Shown here piece by piece: positions 1-5,582 of a stretch of DNA of 7,491 nucleotides; within the stretch, counting starts at the first letter, position 1; each line of letters starts with the position of its first letter. The notes beneath the pieces are model-generated. The model was not told the origin of the DNA. It ran no database searches and saw only the letters and a list, made by a program, of their open reading frames with translations. Source of the stretch: an uncultured Sutterella sp. (GTDB taxonomy: Bacteria; Pseudomonadota; Gammaproteobacteria; Burkholderiales; Burkholderiaceae_F); assembly GCA_900553105.1 (NCBI GenBank), contig USCE01000061.1, forward strand, positions 1 through 7,491, in the 5' to 3' direction. A program made the position numbers and the translations under genes.

Positions 1-1014
1 ATTGAAAAGCGCGAGCAACCGACCGAAACCATGCAAAAGGTCCCGACTCCTGGGCGCGAAAAGTGTGAAGATGTCGTGAAATTGTTAGGTGTTGAGCTCA
101 CGCGTTCAATGAAGTCTGTCATATTGGCAGCGGATCGCGTCAATGAAAAGGGTGAGCCGTTACCAGCTCAAATTGTCATGATTATGTTGCGAGCCGATCA
201 CGACTTAAATGAAGTAAAAGCCGGTCACTTGCCTGAACTCAAGGAAGGGTTCCGTTTTGCAACCGATAGCGAAATTCTGCAAGCGTTTGGTAGCAAACCC
301 GGATATATCGGTCCGGTTGGAGTTCGTGATGACATCGTTGTGTATGCCGACTTGACGGCAGCCAACATGAGTGACTTTATTTGCGGCGCTAATGAAGAAG
401 GATTCCACATCACGGGGGTGAACTGGGGCCGTGACTTACCGGAGCCCAAAGTAGCCGATCTTCGCAATGTGGTCGAAGGAGATGCTTCGCCAGATGGCAA
501 GGGTACCATCAAACTGCAACGCGGTATCGAAGTCGGACACGTTTTCTATTTGGGAACGAAGTACTCGCAAGCCTTAAACGCCACGTTCTTGGATGAAAAC
601 GGCAAACCCAAGGTACTCGAAATGGGGTGTTACGGCATTGGTGTCACGCGATTGTTGGGGGCGGCAATTGAGCAAGGTCACGATGAGCAAGGCATCATTT
701 GGCCTGAATCGATTGCCCCGTTCTCAACGGTGATTTGCCCCATGAATTACGGCAAGAGTGAACTTGTTCGCAAAACGGCCGACAAGCTTTACGAAGACTT
801 AAAGGCTGCAGGTATTGATGTAATTCTCGATGATCGCGATATGCGACCCGGTGTGATGTTTGCCGAGTGGGAGCTCATTGGAGTGCCTCACTGCATTGTG
901 GTTGGCGAACGTGGTTTAAAGAATGGAGAAGTTGAGTACAAGCATCGCCGGAAAGTTAAAGAAAAGCAACTGATTAAGCTCGAAGACATTGTCTCGAAGA
1001 TCGTTCAAGGCTAA
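1..1014 (+). CDS. proS: Prolyl-tRNA synthetase, C-terminal part (5' end outside window)
   Basis: ProRS charges tRNA(Pro) with proline in the cytoplasm. The frame is open from base 1 with no start required, so this is the last 337 codons of a protein that in E. coli has 572. The ATG at 31 is internal. Visible residues from about 12 to 180 match the YbaK-like insertion that hydrolyses mischarged Ala-tRNA(Pro). The lysine in the SMKSV stretch probably corresponds to the conserved lysine of that pocket. The catalytic core then resumes with RGIEVGHVFYLGTKYS, and class II motif 3 follows at residues 208-217 (MGCYGIGVTR, ending in the ATP-binding arginine). The anticodon-binding domain fills about 240-337, including DDRDMRPGVMFAEWELIG. 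The gene ends at TAA 1012-1014 and converges on hupB. No frameshift or missing motif is seen in this part. Identity rests on long recognisable similarity to bacterial ProS. Confidence 0.97.
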   Translation: MEKREQPTETMQKVPTPGREKCEDVVKLLGVELTRSMKSVILAADRVNEKGEPLPAQIVMIMLRADHDLNEVKAGHLPELKEGFRFATDSEILQAFGSKPGYIGPVGVRDDIVVYADLTAANMSDFICGANEEGFHITGVNWGRDLPEPKVADLRNVVEGDASPDGKGTIKLQRGIEVGHVFYLGTKYSQALNATFLDENGKPKVLEMGCYGIGVTRLLGAAIEQGHDEQGIIWPESIAPFSTVICPMNYGKSELVRKTADKLYEDLKAAGIDVILDDRDMRPGVMFAEWELIGVPHCIVVGERGLKNGEVEYKHRRKVKEKQLIKLEDIVSKIVQG

Positions 1015-1024
1015 GCCTTATACC

Positions 1025-1066
1025 GGTAAGGAAATCTTGATCTCCTAGTATCCAAGATTTTTTACC
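1025..1066 (+). other. Possible stem-loop in the proS 3' untranslated region
   Basis: An 8-bp perfect inner stem (AAATCTTG 1032-1039 with CAAGATTT 1053-1060) is nested in an outer 5-bp pairing (GGTAA 1025-1029 with TTACC 1062-1066), with a small internal bulge. It lies 10 bases after the proS stop and 18 bases before the main terminator. A run of six T overlaps the descending arm, so it could act as a weak first terminator or an mRNA 3'-end stabiliser. The pairing is seen directly; the role is inference. Confidence 0.4.
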
Positions 1067-1083
1067 GCTTCAGTACTGTAGGC

Positions 1084-1116
1084 AACAAAAAACCGCACGG
1101 AGTGCGGTTTTTTGTT
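1084..1116. terminator. Bidirectional rho-independent terminator between proS and hupB
   Basis: This is a perfect inverted repeat with 15-base arms (1084-1098 and 1102-1116) around a 3-base GGA loop. Its GC core is CCGCAC/GTGCGG, flanked by A6 on the left and T6 on the right. Each strand therefore reads a GC stem followed by a U tract, so it can stop proS transcription from the left and hupB transcription from the right. It lies 69 bases after the proS stop and 23 bases beyond the hupB stop. Confidence 0.93.
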
Positions 1117-1139
1117 AAGTGAGTTCTGAAGCGAACGAA

Positions 1140-1436
1140 TTAGCGCTTGCAACCTTTCTTCTTCTTGGCAACAGCGGCCTTGAAGGCAGCGCCAGCCGCG
1201 AACTTCGGCAACGTCGTGGCAGCGATCTTGATCGTTTCGCCCGTCGTGGGATTACGACCTTCGCGAGCGGCACGCTTGACAGCCTTGAAGGAACCGAAAC
1301 CGATCAATTGGAAGCCGTCACCCTTTGCAACGGATTCAACGATAGCTTCAAAGACGGAATCAATGATGCGACCGGCTTGAGCTTTGGAGAGTTCGTTTTC
1401 TTCAGCAACGATGGCGATAAGTTCTTGCTTGTTCAT
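1140..1436 (-). CDS. hupB: HU-family nucleoid DNA-binding protein
   Basis: HU is a small dimeric protein that bends and compacts DNA without strong sequence preference and acts in the nucleoid. The 98-residue product carries the family pattern from the first residue: helical dimerisation half MNKQELIAIV onward, the turn GFGSF at 46-50, and the DNA-intercalating beta-arm with R-NP at 61-63 (GRNPTTGE), then a closing PKFAAG segment. HU proteins are usually about 90 residues; this one ends with an extra basic tail AKKKKGCKR that includes a cysteine. The start ATG (1434-1436) is set by a strong AAGGAG at 1445-1450, 8 bases upstream. It is monocistronic, between a terminator downstream and its own promoter region upstream. 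The family is certain; the choice between hupA and hupB naming is not. Confidence 0.95.
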   Translation of the reverse strand: MNKQELIAIVAEENELSKAQAGRIIDSVFEAIVESVAKGDGFQLIGFGSFKAVKRAAREGRNPTTGETIKIAATTLPKFAAGAAFKAAVAKKKKGCKR

Positions 1437-1444
1437 GGGAATAA

Positions 1445-1450
1445 CTCCTT
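1445..1450 (-). promoter_or_regulatory. Strong Shine-Dalgarno of hupB
   Basis: The minus strand reads AAGGAG with 8 bases (1437-1444) before the hupB ATG. The match is near-consensus and fits a highly expressed protein. Confidence 0.9.
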
Positions 1451-1464
1451 AGGAAAAAAATGAG

Positions 1465-1514
1465 CATCGGGAACGATGAACACCCTTAATATACTCCATC
1501 TAATCCCTTGAAAA
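1465..1514 (-). promoter_or_regulatory. Probable hupB promoter and leader
   Basis: On the minus strand, TATATT (1488-1493) is a 5/6 match to a sigma-70 -10 box. The best -35 candidate nearby is TTTTCA (1509-1514), with a poor 15-base spacing. The DNA upstream (about 1522-1580) is rich in A and T runs, which could act as an UP element. Transcription from here would give a leader of roughly 45 bases containing a 5-bp hairpin (CATCG/CGATG, 1465-1478). The A/T tract and -10 are seen; the assignment is inference, and the -35 is weak. Confidence 0.45.
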
Positions 1515-1571
1515 CTAGGGGTTTACGTAAAAAAAACGGATCCAAAAAACCTTTTTTATTGATTTTGATCG

Positions 1572-1604
1572 AAAAAATGTCGTTTTTGTTGTGCAAAAAC
1601 GACA
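1572..1604 (-). terminator. Rho-independent terminator upstream of hupB, facing minus strand
   Basis: An 11-bp perfect stem (1578-1588 pairing with 1594-1604) has a 5-base loop, and on the minus strand a T6 tract (1572-1577) follows it directly. It lies 116 bases beyond the stop of the decayed gene at 1720-2412. It would have ended that gene's transcript and now insulates the hupB promoter. The stem is A/T-rich (4 of 11 pairs are G-C), so its strength is uncertain. Confidence 0.7.
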
Positions 1605-1607
1605 CTT

Positions 1608-1692
1608 CTGCCCGCTAAGGGCCTGTTAGCAGGCGATTGAGCTTGAAACGAAATTCAAATTTCTATTAAAAACGCGCCTGATAACGGGCGAG
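1608..1692. repeat. Imperfect inverted repeat between decayed gene and terminator
   Basis: The segment 1622-1635 (CCTGTTAGCAGGCG) matches the reverse complement of 1675-1688 at 12 of 14 positions. The flanking GCCCG (1610-1614) also pairs with CGGGC (1685-1689) if an 11-base bulge is allowed. The left arm contains two small hairpins of its own (GCCC/GGGC and CCTG/CAGG). The element has no gene and no obvious terminator T run on the + strand. On the minus strand, CGTTTTT follows a 4-bp CGCC/GGCG stem. It may be a REP-like palindrome or degenerate terminator; its function is unknown. Confidence 0.4.
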
Positions 1693-1719
1693 AAAAAATG
1701 AGAATGAGCCGTTGAGAAA

Positions 1720-2412
1720 CTAAGCTTTAATAACTTGAGCAACATCTTTGACAAAGGCGCGTTTGCCTTCGGTACTCAGGATTCCGAACCGGCGTTCATC
1801 AGTGATAGCATACCGTTCGCGAGCCAAGTCTTTTAACGCAGCAACGCTCCATTGGCAAGCTGAAGAGGATTTAACCTAATCATGGTCGCCCAATGAACCA
1901 CATAGCCTTCCATGTGACGGGGCATTTGAATTGTTTTTGCATCGGCTTCCATTAAATCGTATCCAACAGGATCAACTCCAGCGATAAAACCTGAGGTTTT
2001 TAATCACTCAACGACAAGAGCTTCGCCGGTTTCGGCCAGTGGCATTTCGGTGAGACACGAGTGATCTTGATTCCATTGGAAAACCCATGGTTTGTGTAAG
2101 TCGTACAAAATTTCTCCACCTACAGCATCGTCTTAGTCAAGATGCAAATCGTTGACTCGAACGTAGTTGTCTTAGTGTGATTAAGCGATTAAGATGCTTG
2201 ATGCCGTGTGCGTGACAAGACCGCCCGGATAGGCGTTGAGCATCGGTAGTAGAAATTCCTAAAATCTCAGAGCTGGGCGGGTAACAGAAGCCATGACAAC
2301 CTCAACAAAAATCAATCAAACAGTCAATGTCATCGGGCACACCACATATTGTTCTCCAATTGAATGTAATAGCGGTCACGGTTGCGTGAAGAGCCTTTGA
2401 AATGTCAAAATG
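1720..2412 (-). pseudogene. Decayed gene, possibly an HD-domain metal-dependent phosphohydrolase-like protein
   Basis: No long open frame exists here, yet the minus strand reads as protein almost throughout. From about 2412 down to 2308 one frame gives SKALHATVTAITFNWR and then VPDDIDCLIDF. A run of five T (2307-2311) has one base too many and shifts into the next frame. That frame carries EFLLPMLNAYPGGLVTHT, then LYDLHKPWVFQW, then MEGYVVHWATMIRLNP. It is interrupted by stops at 2259-2261, 2181-2183, 2172-2174, 2133-2135 and 2004-2006. Near 1846-1850 one base is missing, and the frame shifts again to VAALKDLARERYAITDERRF, ending KDVAQVIKA at TAG 1720-1722. The histidine in GGLVTHT and the [H/Y]D in LYDLHKPW resemble HD-superfamily metal ligands; the first ligand of the HD pair appears changed to Tyr. 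No start codon is evident near the 5' end, so that end may be lost. Decay is clear; the family is tentative. Confidence 0.75.
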
Positions 2413-2428
2413 ACAGCTCTTTTTTCCC

Positions 2429-2456
2429 AAAAAAAACGCCTCGAAAACTCGAGGCG
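2429..2456 (-). terminator. Rho-independent terminator ending the ruv-tol cluster
   Basis: A perfect 8-bp GC-rich stem (CGCCTCGA 2437-2444 with TCGAGGCG 2449-2456) closes a 4-base loop. On the minus strand eight T (2429-2436) follow immediately. It lies 23 bases after the stop of the 190-residue gene, marking the 3' end of the long minus-strand transcription unit and separating it from the decayed gene. Confidence 0.92.
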
Positions 2457-2479
2457 CATGTATGCATGAAAAGGGCGGA

Positions 2480-3052
2480 TCAGCGACCGGCGGCTTTCGT
2501 TTTTTCCGGCTCTTTGCTCATGACGCCAATCAAACGACGAAACGTTTCTGCTGATAAAGTGATTTGCTTGAGCGTGTCTTGGCGTGTTTTGTCATTGATT
2601 CTGTCAGAGCCTTTACCATGCAGAAGTTCCAAAAAAAGGTCTGCCAGATCGGCTTTGACAGTATCGGGGCGCAGAGCCAGAGCGATGAGTTTTTGCTTTT
2701 TAGTCTCGTAGTCATTGAGCTCTTCGGCCGATAAGCGACGGAAAATTTTATCTGCCATAACCTCTTCGGCGTGATAATTCATTTGAAAAAGGGTCTTTTT
2801 GACAAGCTTTTCGTTTTCTTGATACTCAGGGCAGTTATCCAACACTGTTTGAATCGCAACGGCTTGTAAAAGAGCACTCCATAGTGCACGAAATTGCAAG
2901 TAGGGTGATTCGTTGAAAAAGTCAAAAAGCGGCAATTTGGCTTTACTGACACGCGAAGCTTCACGAGCGGTAAAGCGGATCAGGTCGCGAATGCAACCGC
3001 CGTAGGTGTAGCCAAGGTCTTCAGCAAATTGGTTTGTGATGGCTTTACTCAT
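2480..3052 (-). CDS. Hypothetical protein of 190 residues, last gene of the tol cluster
   Basis: I do not recognise this protein. It reads MSKAITNQFAEDLGYTYGGC at the start, has no signal peptide or membrane segment, and is rich in charged and leucine residues with a predicted mostly helical character. It is therefore probably a soluble cytoplasmic protein. Notable segments are a hydrophobic-aromatic stretch LPLFDFFNESPYLQFRALW (about 40-58), two isolated cysteines (20 and 74), and a basic, disordered-looking end (KEPEKTKAAGR). The ATG at 3050-3052 follows the tolA stop by 30 bases. The Shine-Dalgarno is weak (AGG about 10 bases upstream), which suggests translation coupled to, or lower than, tolA. 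The gene occupies the place where tolB normally follows tolA but shows no beta-propeller or signal sequence. Codon-scale composition looks like its neighbours. Coding status is supported by the long frame and the terminator just downstream. Confidence 0.8.
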   Translation of the reverse strand: MSKAITNQFAEDLGYTYGGCIRDLIRFTAREASRVSKAKLPLFDFFNESPYLQFRALWSALLQAVAIQTVLDNCPEYQENEKLVKKTLFQMNYHAEEVMADKIFRRLSAEELNDYETKKQKLIALALRPDTVKADLADLFLELLHGKGSDRINDKTRQDTLKQITLSAETFRRLIGVMSKEPEKTKAAGR

Positions 3053-3082
3053 CTTTGTAGTACCTATATTGTCGGCCGATCA

Positions 3083-4000
3083 TTAGCGTTGATCGACCGG
3101 GTCAAATGTCAATTGAATAGATTTCGGCGGCCGATTGGTCGGATGCGCCGGGAAAGGATTACAGGCACGAATCGCACGCTCAACGGCTTGGTCAAAGGCA
3201 GGTAAACCGCTGGATCTGACCATTCGAATATTTTCCGGGGTCACACCATCGCTGGCCAAATCCACAGAATAGACAGCACGATATTGTCCTGCCTTCATGT
3301 CAGCGCTGACAGCAAAAGCAATGTTCGGTCGGATGCAAGCTACGACACGCGAGTTGTAAAGAGCAGACTGTGCGCCGCCAGATTGGACAGTGACGCCTGC
3401 CGCATTGTCTGTTGACGAAGCTTGAAGGTCTTTAAGTTGTTGTTGTTGAAGCTGTTGGGCAAGTTGGCGCGCTTGCTGACGGCGACGCTCTTCCTGAGCG
3501 CGACGCTCGGCTTCTTTACGCTTTTGTTCTTCGAGACGCTTTTGTTCTTCGAGACGCTTTTGCTCTTCGAGGCGCTTTTGCTCTTCGAGGCGTTTTTGCT
3601 CTTCGAGACGCTTTTGCGCTTCAAGGCGCTTCTGTTCTTCTTGCTGACGAATTACGTCAGGGTCGGGGAGTTCAGGCTCCGGTTGGGCTTGAGGTTGCGG
3701 CGGAGCAAGTTTTGGTTCGGGCTCCGGTTCTGGTTCCGGTTCCGGAGTAACATCGTCCTTAGGCTCTTCAGGTACAGGTGCAACGGTACCTTGCGGAGCA
3801 CTCGAAGGTGCCCACAATTCAGCATAGACAACTTCGGAACTCTCGCGATTCCATTGAAAAACGACAAACAAACCCACAAAGAGCACCGTGTGTACACACA
3901 GCGCTAGGACAAATGAGACCCCCCAAGGGCCTTCTTGTCGCGGATTCGCATTTGGCGATTGGGTTTCTTTCTTCGTAGGCGTTTGTTTGACTTCGCTCAC
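3083..4000 (-). CDS. tolA: TolA, inner-membrane spanning protein of the Tol-Pal system
   Basis: TolA is anchored in the inner membrane, spans the periplasm and links the TolQR motor to TolB/Pal during envelope constriction. The 305-residue product shows the expected order. A short cytoplasmic head is followed by one membrane segment at about 28-49 (VSFVLALCVHTVLFVGLFVV), then a Pro/Glu stretch at 71-115 with PEPEPEPEPEPK. A highly charged helix follows at about 118-195, built of RLEEQK hexapeptides, and a C-terminal TonB/TolA-like domain occupies about 211-303. That domain contains YNSRVVACIRPNI and ACNPFP; Cys222 and Cys280 could form a disulfide as in E. coli domain III. It starts with GTG (3998-4000), 3 bases after the tolR stop; no in-frame ATG lies near. 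It is shorter than E. coli TolA (421), mainly in the helix. Identity rests on architecture and on tolQR next door. Confidence 0.92.
   Translation of the reverse strand: MSEVKQTPTKKETQSPNANPRQEGPWGVSFVLALCVHTVLFVGLFVVFQWNRESSEVVYAELWAPSSAPQGTVAPVPEEPKDDVTPEPEPEPEPEPKLAPPQPQAQPEPELPDPDVIRQQEEQKRLEAQKRLEEQKRLEEQKRLEEQKRLEEQKRLEEQKRKEAERRAQEERRRQQARQLAQQLQQQQLKDLQASSTDNAAGVTVQSGGAQSALYNSRVVACIRPNIAFAVSADMKAGQYRAVYSVDLASDGVTPENIRMVRSSGLPAFDQAVERAIRACNPFPAHPTNRPPKSIQLTFDPVDQR
3521..3628. repeat. Six tandem 18-bp repeats inside tolA
   Basis: Units of 18 bp start at 3521, 3539, 3557, 3575, 3593 and 3611; a degenerate seventh follows at 3629. Units 1 and 2 are identical, as are units 3 and 4, and the others differ at one to a few bases. 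Each encodes one RLEEQK-type hexapeptide of the TolA periplasmic helix (the last is RLEAQK). Copy changes would keep the frame and alter helix length by six residues. Confidence 0.9.
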
Positions 4001-4003
4001 GAT

Positions 4004-4426
4004 TTATTTCTCAACTTTCAAAGATAACCCAACACGAGCAATATCGGCAGCTTGAAGTTGCTTCATGACATTGATGACTTGCTCGTACTGCACCAGCTTA
4101 TCAGCAGCAATGACAACTGGGATATCGGCGTGACCGGCCTGGGCATTTTTAACAGTGGCAATCAAACGCGGCATATCGACGGCAACGAGCTCTTTGCCGT
4201 TTCTAACCGACATAGCTCCCGTCGGATGCACGATAACTTCAACGATTGTGTCAGGGGCTTTTTCAGCCTTTTTTACGCTGGGCAAGTTCACTAGTGAGGG
4301 ATTCACAAAGGGGGCTGCGACCATCAAAATGACTACAAGCACAAGCATAACGTCGATATACGGCACGACATTGATTTCTGCCATTAGACGTCGTGAGCCT
4401 CGCCGAGAAGAACGAAAACCTTCCAT
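4004..4426 (-). CDS. tolR: TolR, ExbD/TolR-family proton-channel protein
   Basis: TolR sits with TolQ in the inner membrane and converts proton flow into movement of TolA; its C-terminal part lies in the periplasm. The 140-residue protein has a basic cytoplasmic N-terminus (RSSRRGSRRL). A single membrane helix at about 19-38 starts INVVPYIDVMLVLVVILMV. Asp25 within it matches the essential proton-binding aspartate of the family (Asp23 in E. coli). A periplasmic domain ends in VIAADKLVQYEQVINVMKQL, the conserved ExbD/TolR C-terminal pattern. The length is typical (E. coli 142). The ATG at 4424-4426 is 5 bases after the tolQ TGA, and its GAGG Shine-Dalgarno (4436-4439) overlaps the end of tolQ. 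Coupled translation with tolQ and tolA is likely. Confidence 0.96.
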   Translation of the reverse strand: MEGFRSSRRGSRRLMAEINVVPYIDVMLVLVVILMVAAPFVNPSLVNLPSVKKAEKAPDTIVEVIVHPTGAMSVRNGKELVAVDMPRLIATVKNAQAGHADIPVVIAADKLVQYEQVINVMKQLQAADIARVGLSLKVEK

Positions 4427-4431
4427 CTCAA

Positions 4432-5100
4432 TCAGCCTCGTTGACGTTGAAGAATGTTTTGGAATTCTTCGGCAAAACTTTCAAATCGGTTGGACAATCG
4501 CTCTAGATCATTGGCAAAGCGGTTGTATGCGGCAACAGCAGGAATGGCGGCGAAAAGACCGATAGCGGTTGCTACCAATGCCTCGGCAATACCCGGCGCT
4601 ACCGTAGCCAATGAGGCGTTATCCAAAGCGGACAGTCCAGTGAAGGCATTCATAATGCCCCAAACGGTACCGAAAAGACCGATGTACGGAGACACCGAGC
4701 CAATGGAGGCAAGCGTCGGAAGGCCGCCTTCCAAACTATCCATTTCACGTTGATAGGTGGCACGCATGGCGCGGCGCACACCGTCTAACGCCTCTGCGGC
4801 GTCGTGAGTGGACAGCTTTAAAAATTCGGTCATGCCTGATGCAAACATTCGTTCTTGGGTACCGGAACGTTCGCGATGATTTTGAGCGTGCTCGTAAAGC
4901 TTATTGAGCTCCGTACCACTCCAGAAGCGACTTTCAAAATCATCGCACAAGCGCTTGGCGTTGCGAAGTTGAAAATATTTTTGAAAAATTCGCGTCCAGC
5001 TGATCAACGAGAGCGCAATCAAAATGGCCAAAACAGCTTGCACCACCACACTGGCGTGCGTGAGCAAGGAAATGATGGACATGTCGGCACTGGCGTTCAT
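4432..5100 (-). CDS. tolQ: TolQ, MotA/TolQ/ExbB proton-channel protein
   Basis: TolQ forms the multimeric inner-membrane channel that surrounds TolR and powers TolA. The 222-residue product has three hydrophobic segments, at about 14-36, 130-152 and 166-192, with a large cytoplasmic loop between the first two. This is the family topology. Family signatures are SIGSVSPYIGLFGTVWGIM in the second helix and VAPGIAEALVATAIGLFAAI in the third. E. coli TolQ has 230 residues, so length is normal. The ATG at 5098-5100 is supported by GAAGGA (5108-5113) 7 bases upstream. The gene follows ybgC by 35 bases, the largest gap in the cluster, and precedes tolR by 5 bases. Distinction from ExbB rests on the ybgC-tolQ-tolR-tolA order and the large TolA-like partner. 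Confidence 0.95.
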   Translation of the reverse strand: MNASADMSIISLLTHASVVVQAVLAILIALSLISWTRIFQKYFQLRNAKRLCDDFESRFWSGTELNKLYEHAQNHRERSGTQERMFASGMTEFLKLSTHDAAEALDGVRRAMRATYQREMDSLEGGLPTLASIGSVSPYIGLFGTVWGIMNAFTGLSALDNASLATVAPGIAEALVATAIGLFAAIPAVAAYNRFANDLERLSNRFESFAEEFQNILQRQRG

Positions 5101-5107
5101 AAAAAAG

Positions 5108-5113
5108 TCCTTC
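5108..5113 (-). promoter_or_regulatory. Shine-Dalgarno of tolQ
   Basis: GAAGGA on the minus strand lies 7 bases before the tolQ ATG. It supports the start codon and shows that tolQ can be initiated independently of ybgC. Confidence 0.8.
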
Positions 5114-5135
5114 GCTAGATGATGCGCTGATGAGA

Positions 5136-5564
5136 TTAAGCAGCGCGAGTCAATTGTTCAATTTCTTTGTACATTTCTTCGAGAATGGGCAACGGGCGAC
5201 CCGTCGAGGGGGAAATGCTGACGACACGCACCTGTGCGCTTGTCATTAACACTTCTTCACGGAAAGCACGTTGCTCAAATACAAACGAGGCTCGTCGTAA
5301 TTCTTTAAGCGAAGTACGAATTTCGAGCATATCGTCAAGCTTAGCCGGGCGTTTGTATTGAATCGATAAATCCGACACGACAAACGCACAAGAGGCATTC
5401 TTGAGCAACTCACCTTGATTCCATCCGAGTAAACGTAAAAATTCGGTTCGTGCTCTCTCAAAGAACTTCAGGTAGCTGGCGTGATAAACAACGCCGCCGG
5501 CGTCAGTGTCTTCATAGTACACACGAACGGGGAGCACAAACTCTTTAGTAACAGGATCAAGCAT
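5136..5564 (-). CDS. ybgC: YbgC-family acyl-CoA thioesterase (hotdog fold)
   Basis: YbgC hydrolyses acyl-CoA thioesters in the cytoplasm and is regularly encoded at the head of tol operons; a link to phospholipid metabolism has been proposed, but its job in the Tol system is not settled. The 142-residue product closely follows E. coli YbgC (134). It has RVYYEDTDAGGVVYHASYLK at about 14-33, with Asp21 and His28 matching the active-site Asp18 and His25. These are followed by FFERARTEFLR, then FVVSDLSIQYKRPAKLDDML with the typical beta-sheet core. The ATG at 5562-5564 lies 18 bases after the ruvB stop and has no clear Shine-Dalgarno; the leader reads CAATGTGTTAAA. Translation may therefore depend on ribosomes finishing ruvB. 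The motif match makes the family assignment firm. Confidence 0.96.
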   Translation of the reverse strand: MLDPVTKEFVLPVRVYYEDTDAGGVVYHASYLKFFERARTEFLRLLGWNQGELLKNASCAFVVSDLSIQYKRPAKLDDMLEIRTSLKELRRASFVFEQRAFREEVLMTSAQVRVVSISPSTGRPLPILEEMYKEIEQLTRAA

Positions 5565-5582
5565 TTTAACACATTGAAAACG

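Noticed and set aside
1119..1463. 114-residue + strand frame opposite hupB
   Set aside because: It covers the HU gene, its ribosome binding site and leader in antisense; HU identity on the minus strand is unambiguous.
1720..2412. Idea that the gene-free stretch is a transposase or insertion-sequence remnant
   Set aside because: The recoverable residues show no transposase pattern, and I saw no terminal inverted repeats or target duplication flanking it.
2382..2711. 109-residue + strand frame crossing the terminator at 2429-2456
   Set aside because: It runs through a strong terminator hairpin and the antisense of the 190-residue gene, with no motif and no convincing ribosome binding site.
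3521..3646. Regular short repeats that might suggest a CRISPR array
   Set aside because: The 18-bp units are directly adjacent with no spacers, stay in the tolA frame and encode a helical repeat.
3422..3907. 161-residue leucine/phenylalanine-rich open frame on the + strand opposite tolA
   Set aside because: It is the antisense shadow of the tolA repeat and Pro/Glu regions. Its low-complexity LLFFETLL pattern follows from the repeats, and TolA domains are clear on the other strand.
4155..4565. 136-residue + strand frame opposite tolR and tolQ
   Set aside because: It is antisense to two well-supported genes and spans their junction; its composition reflects the complementary membrane-protein codons.
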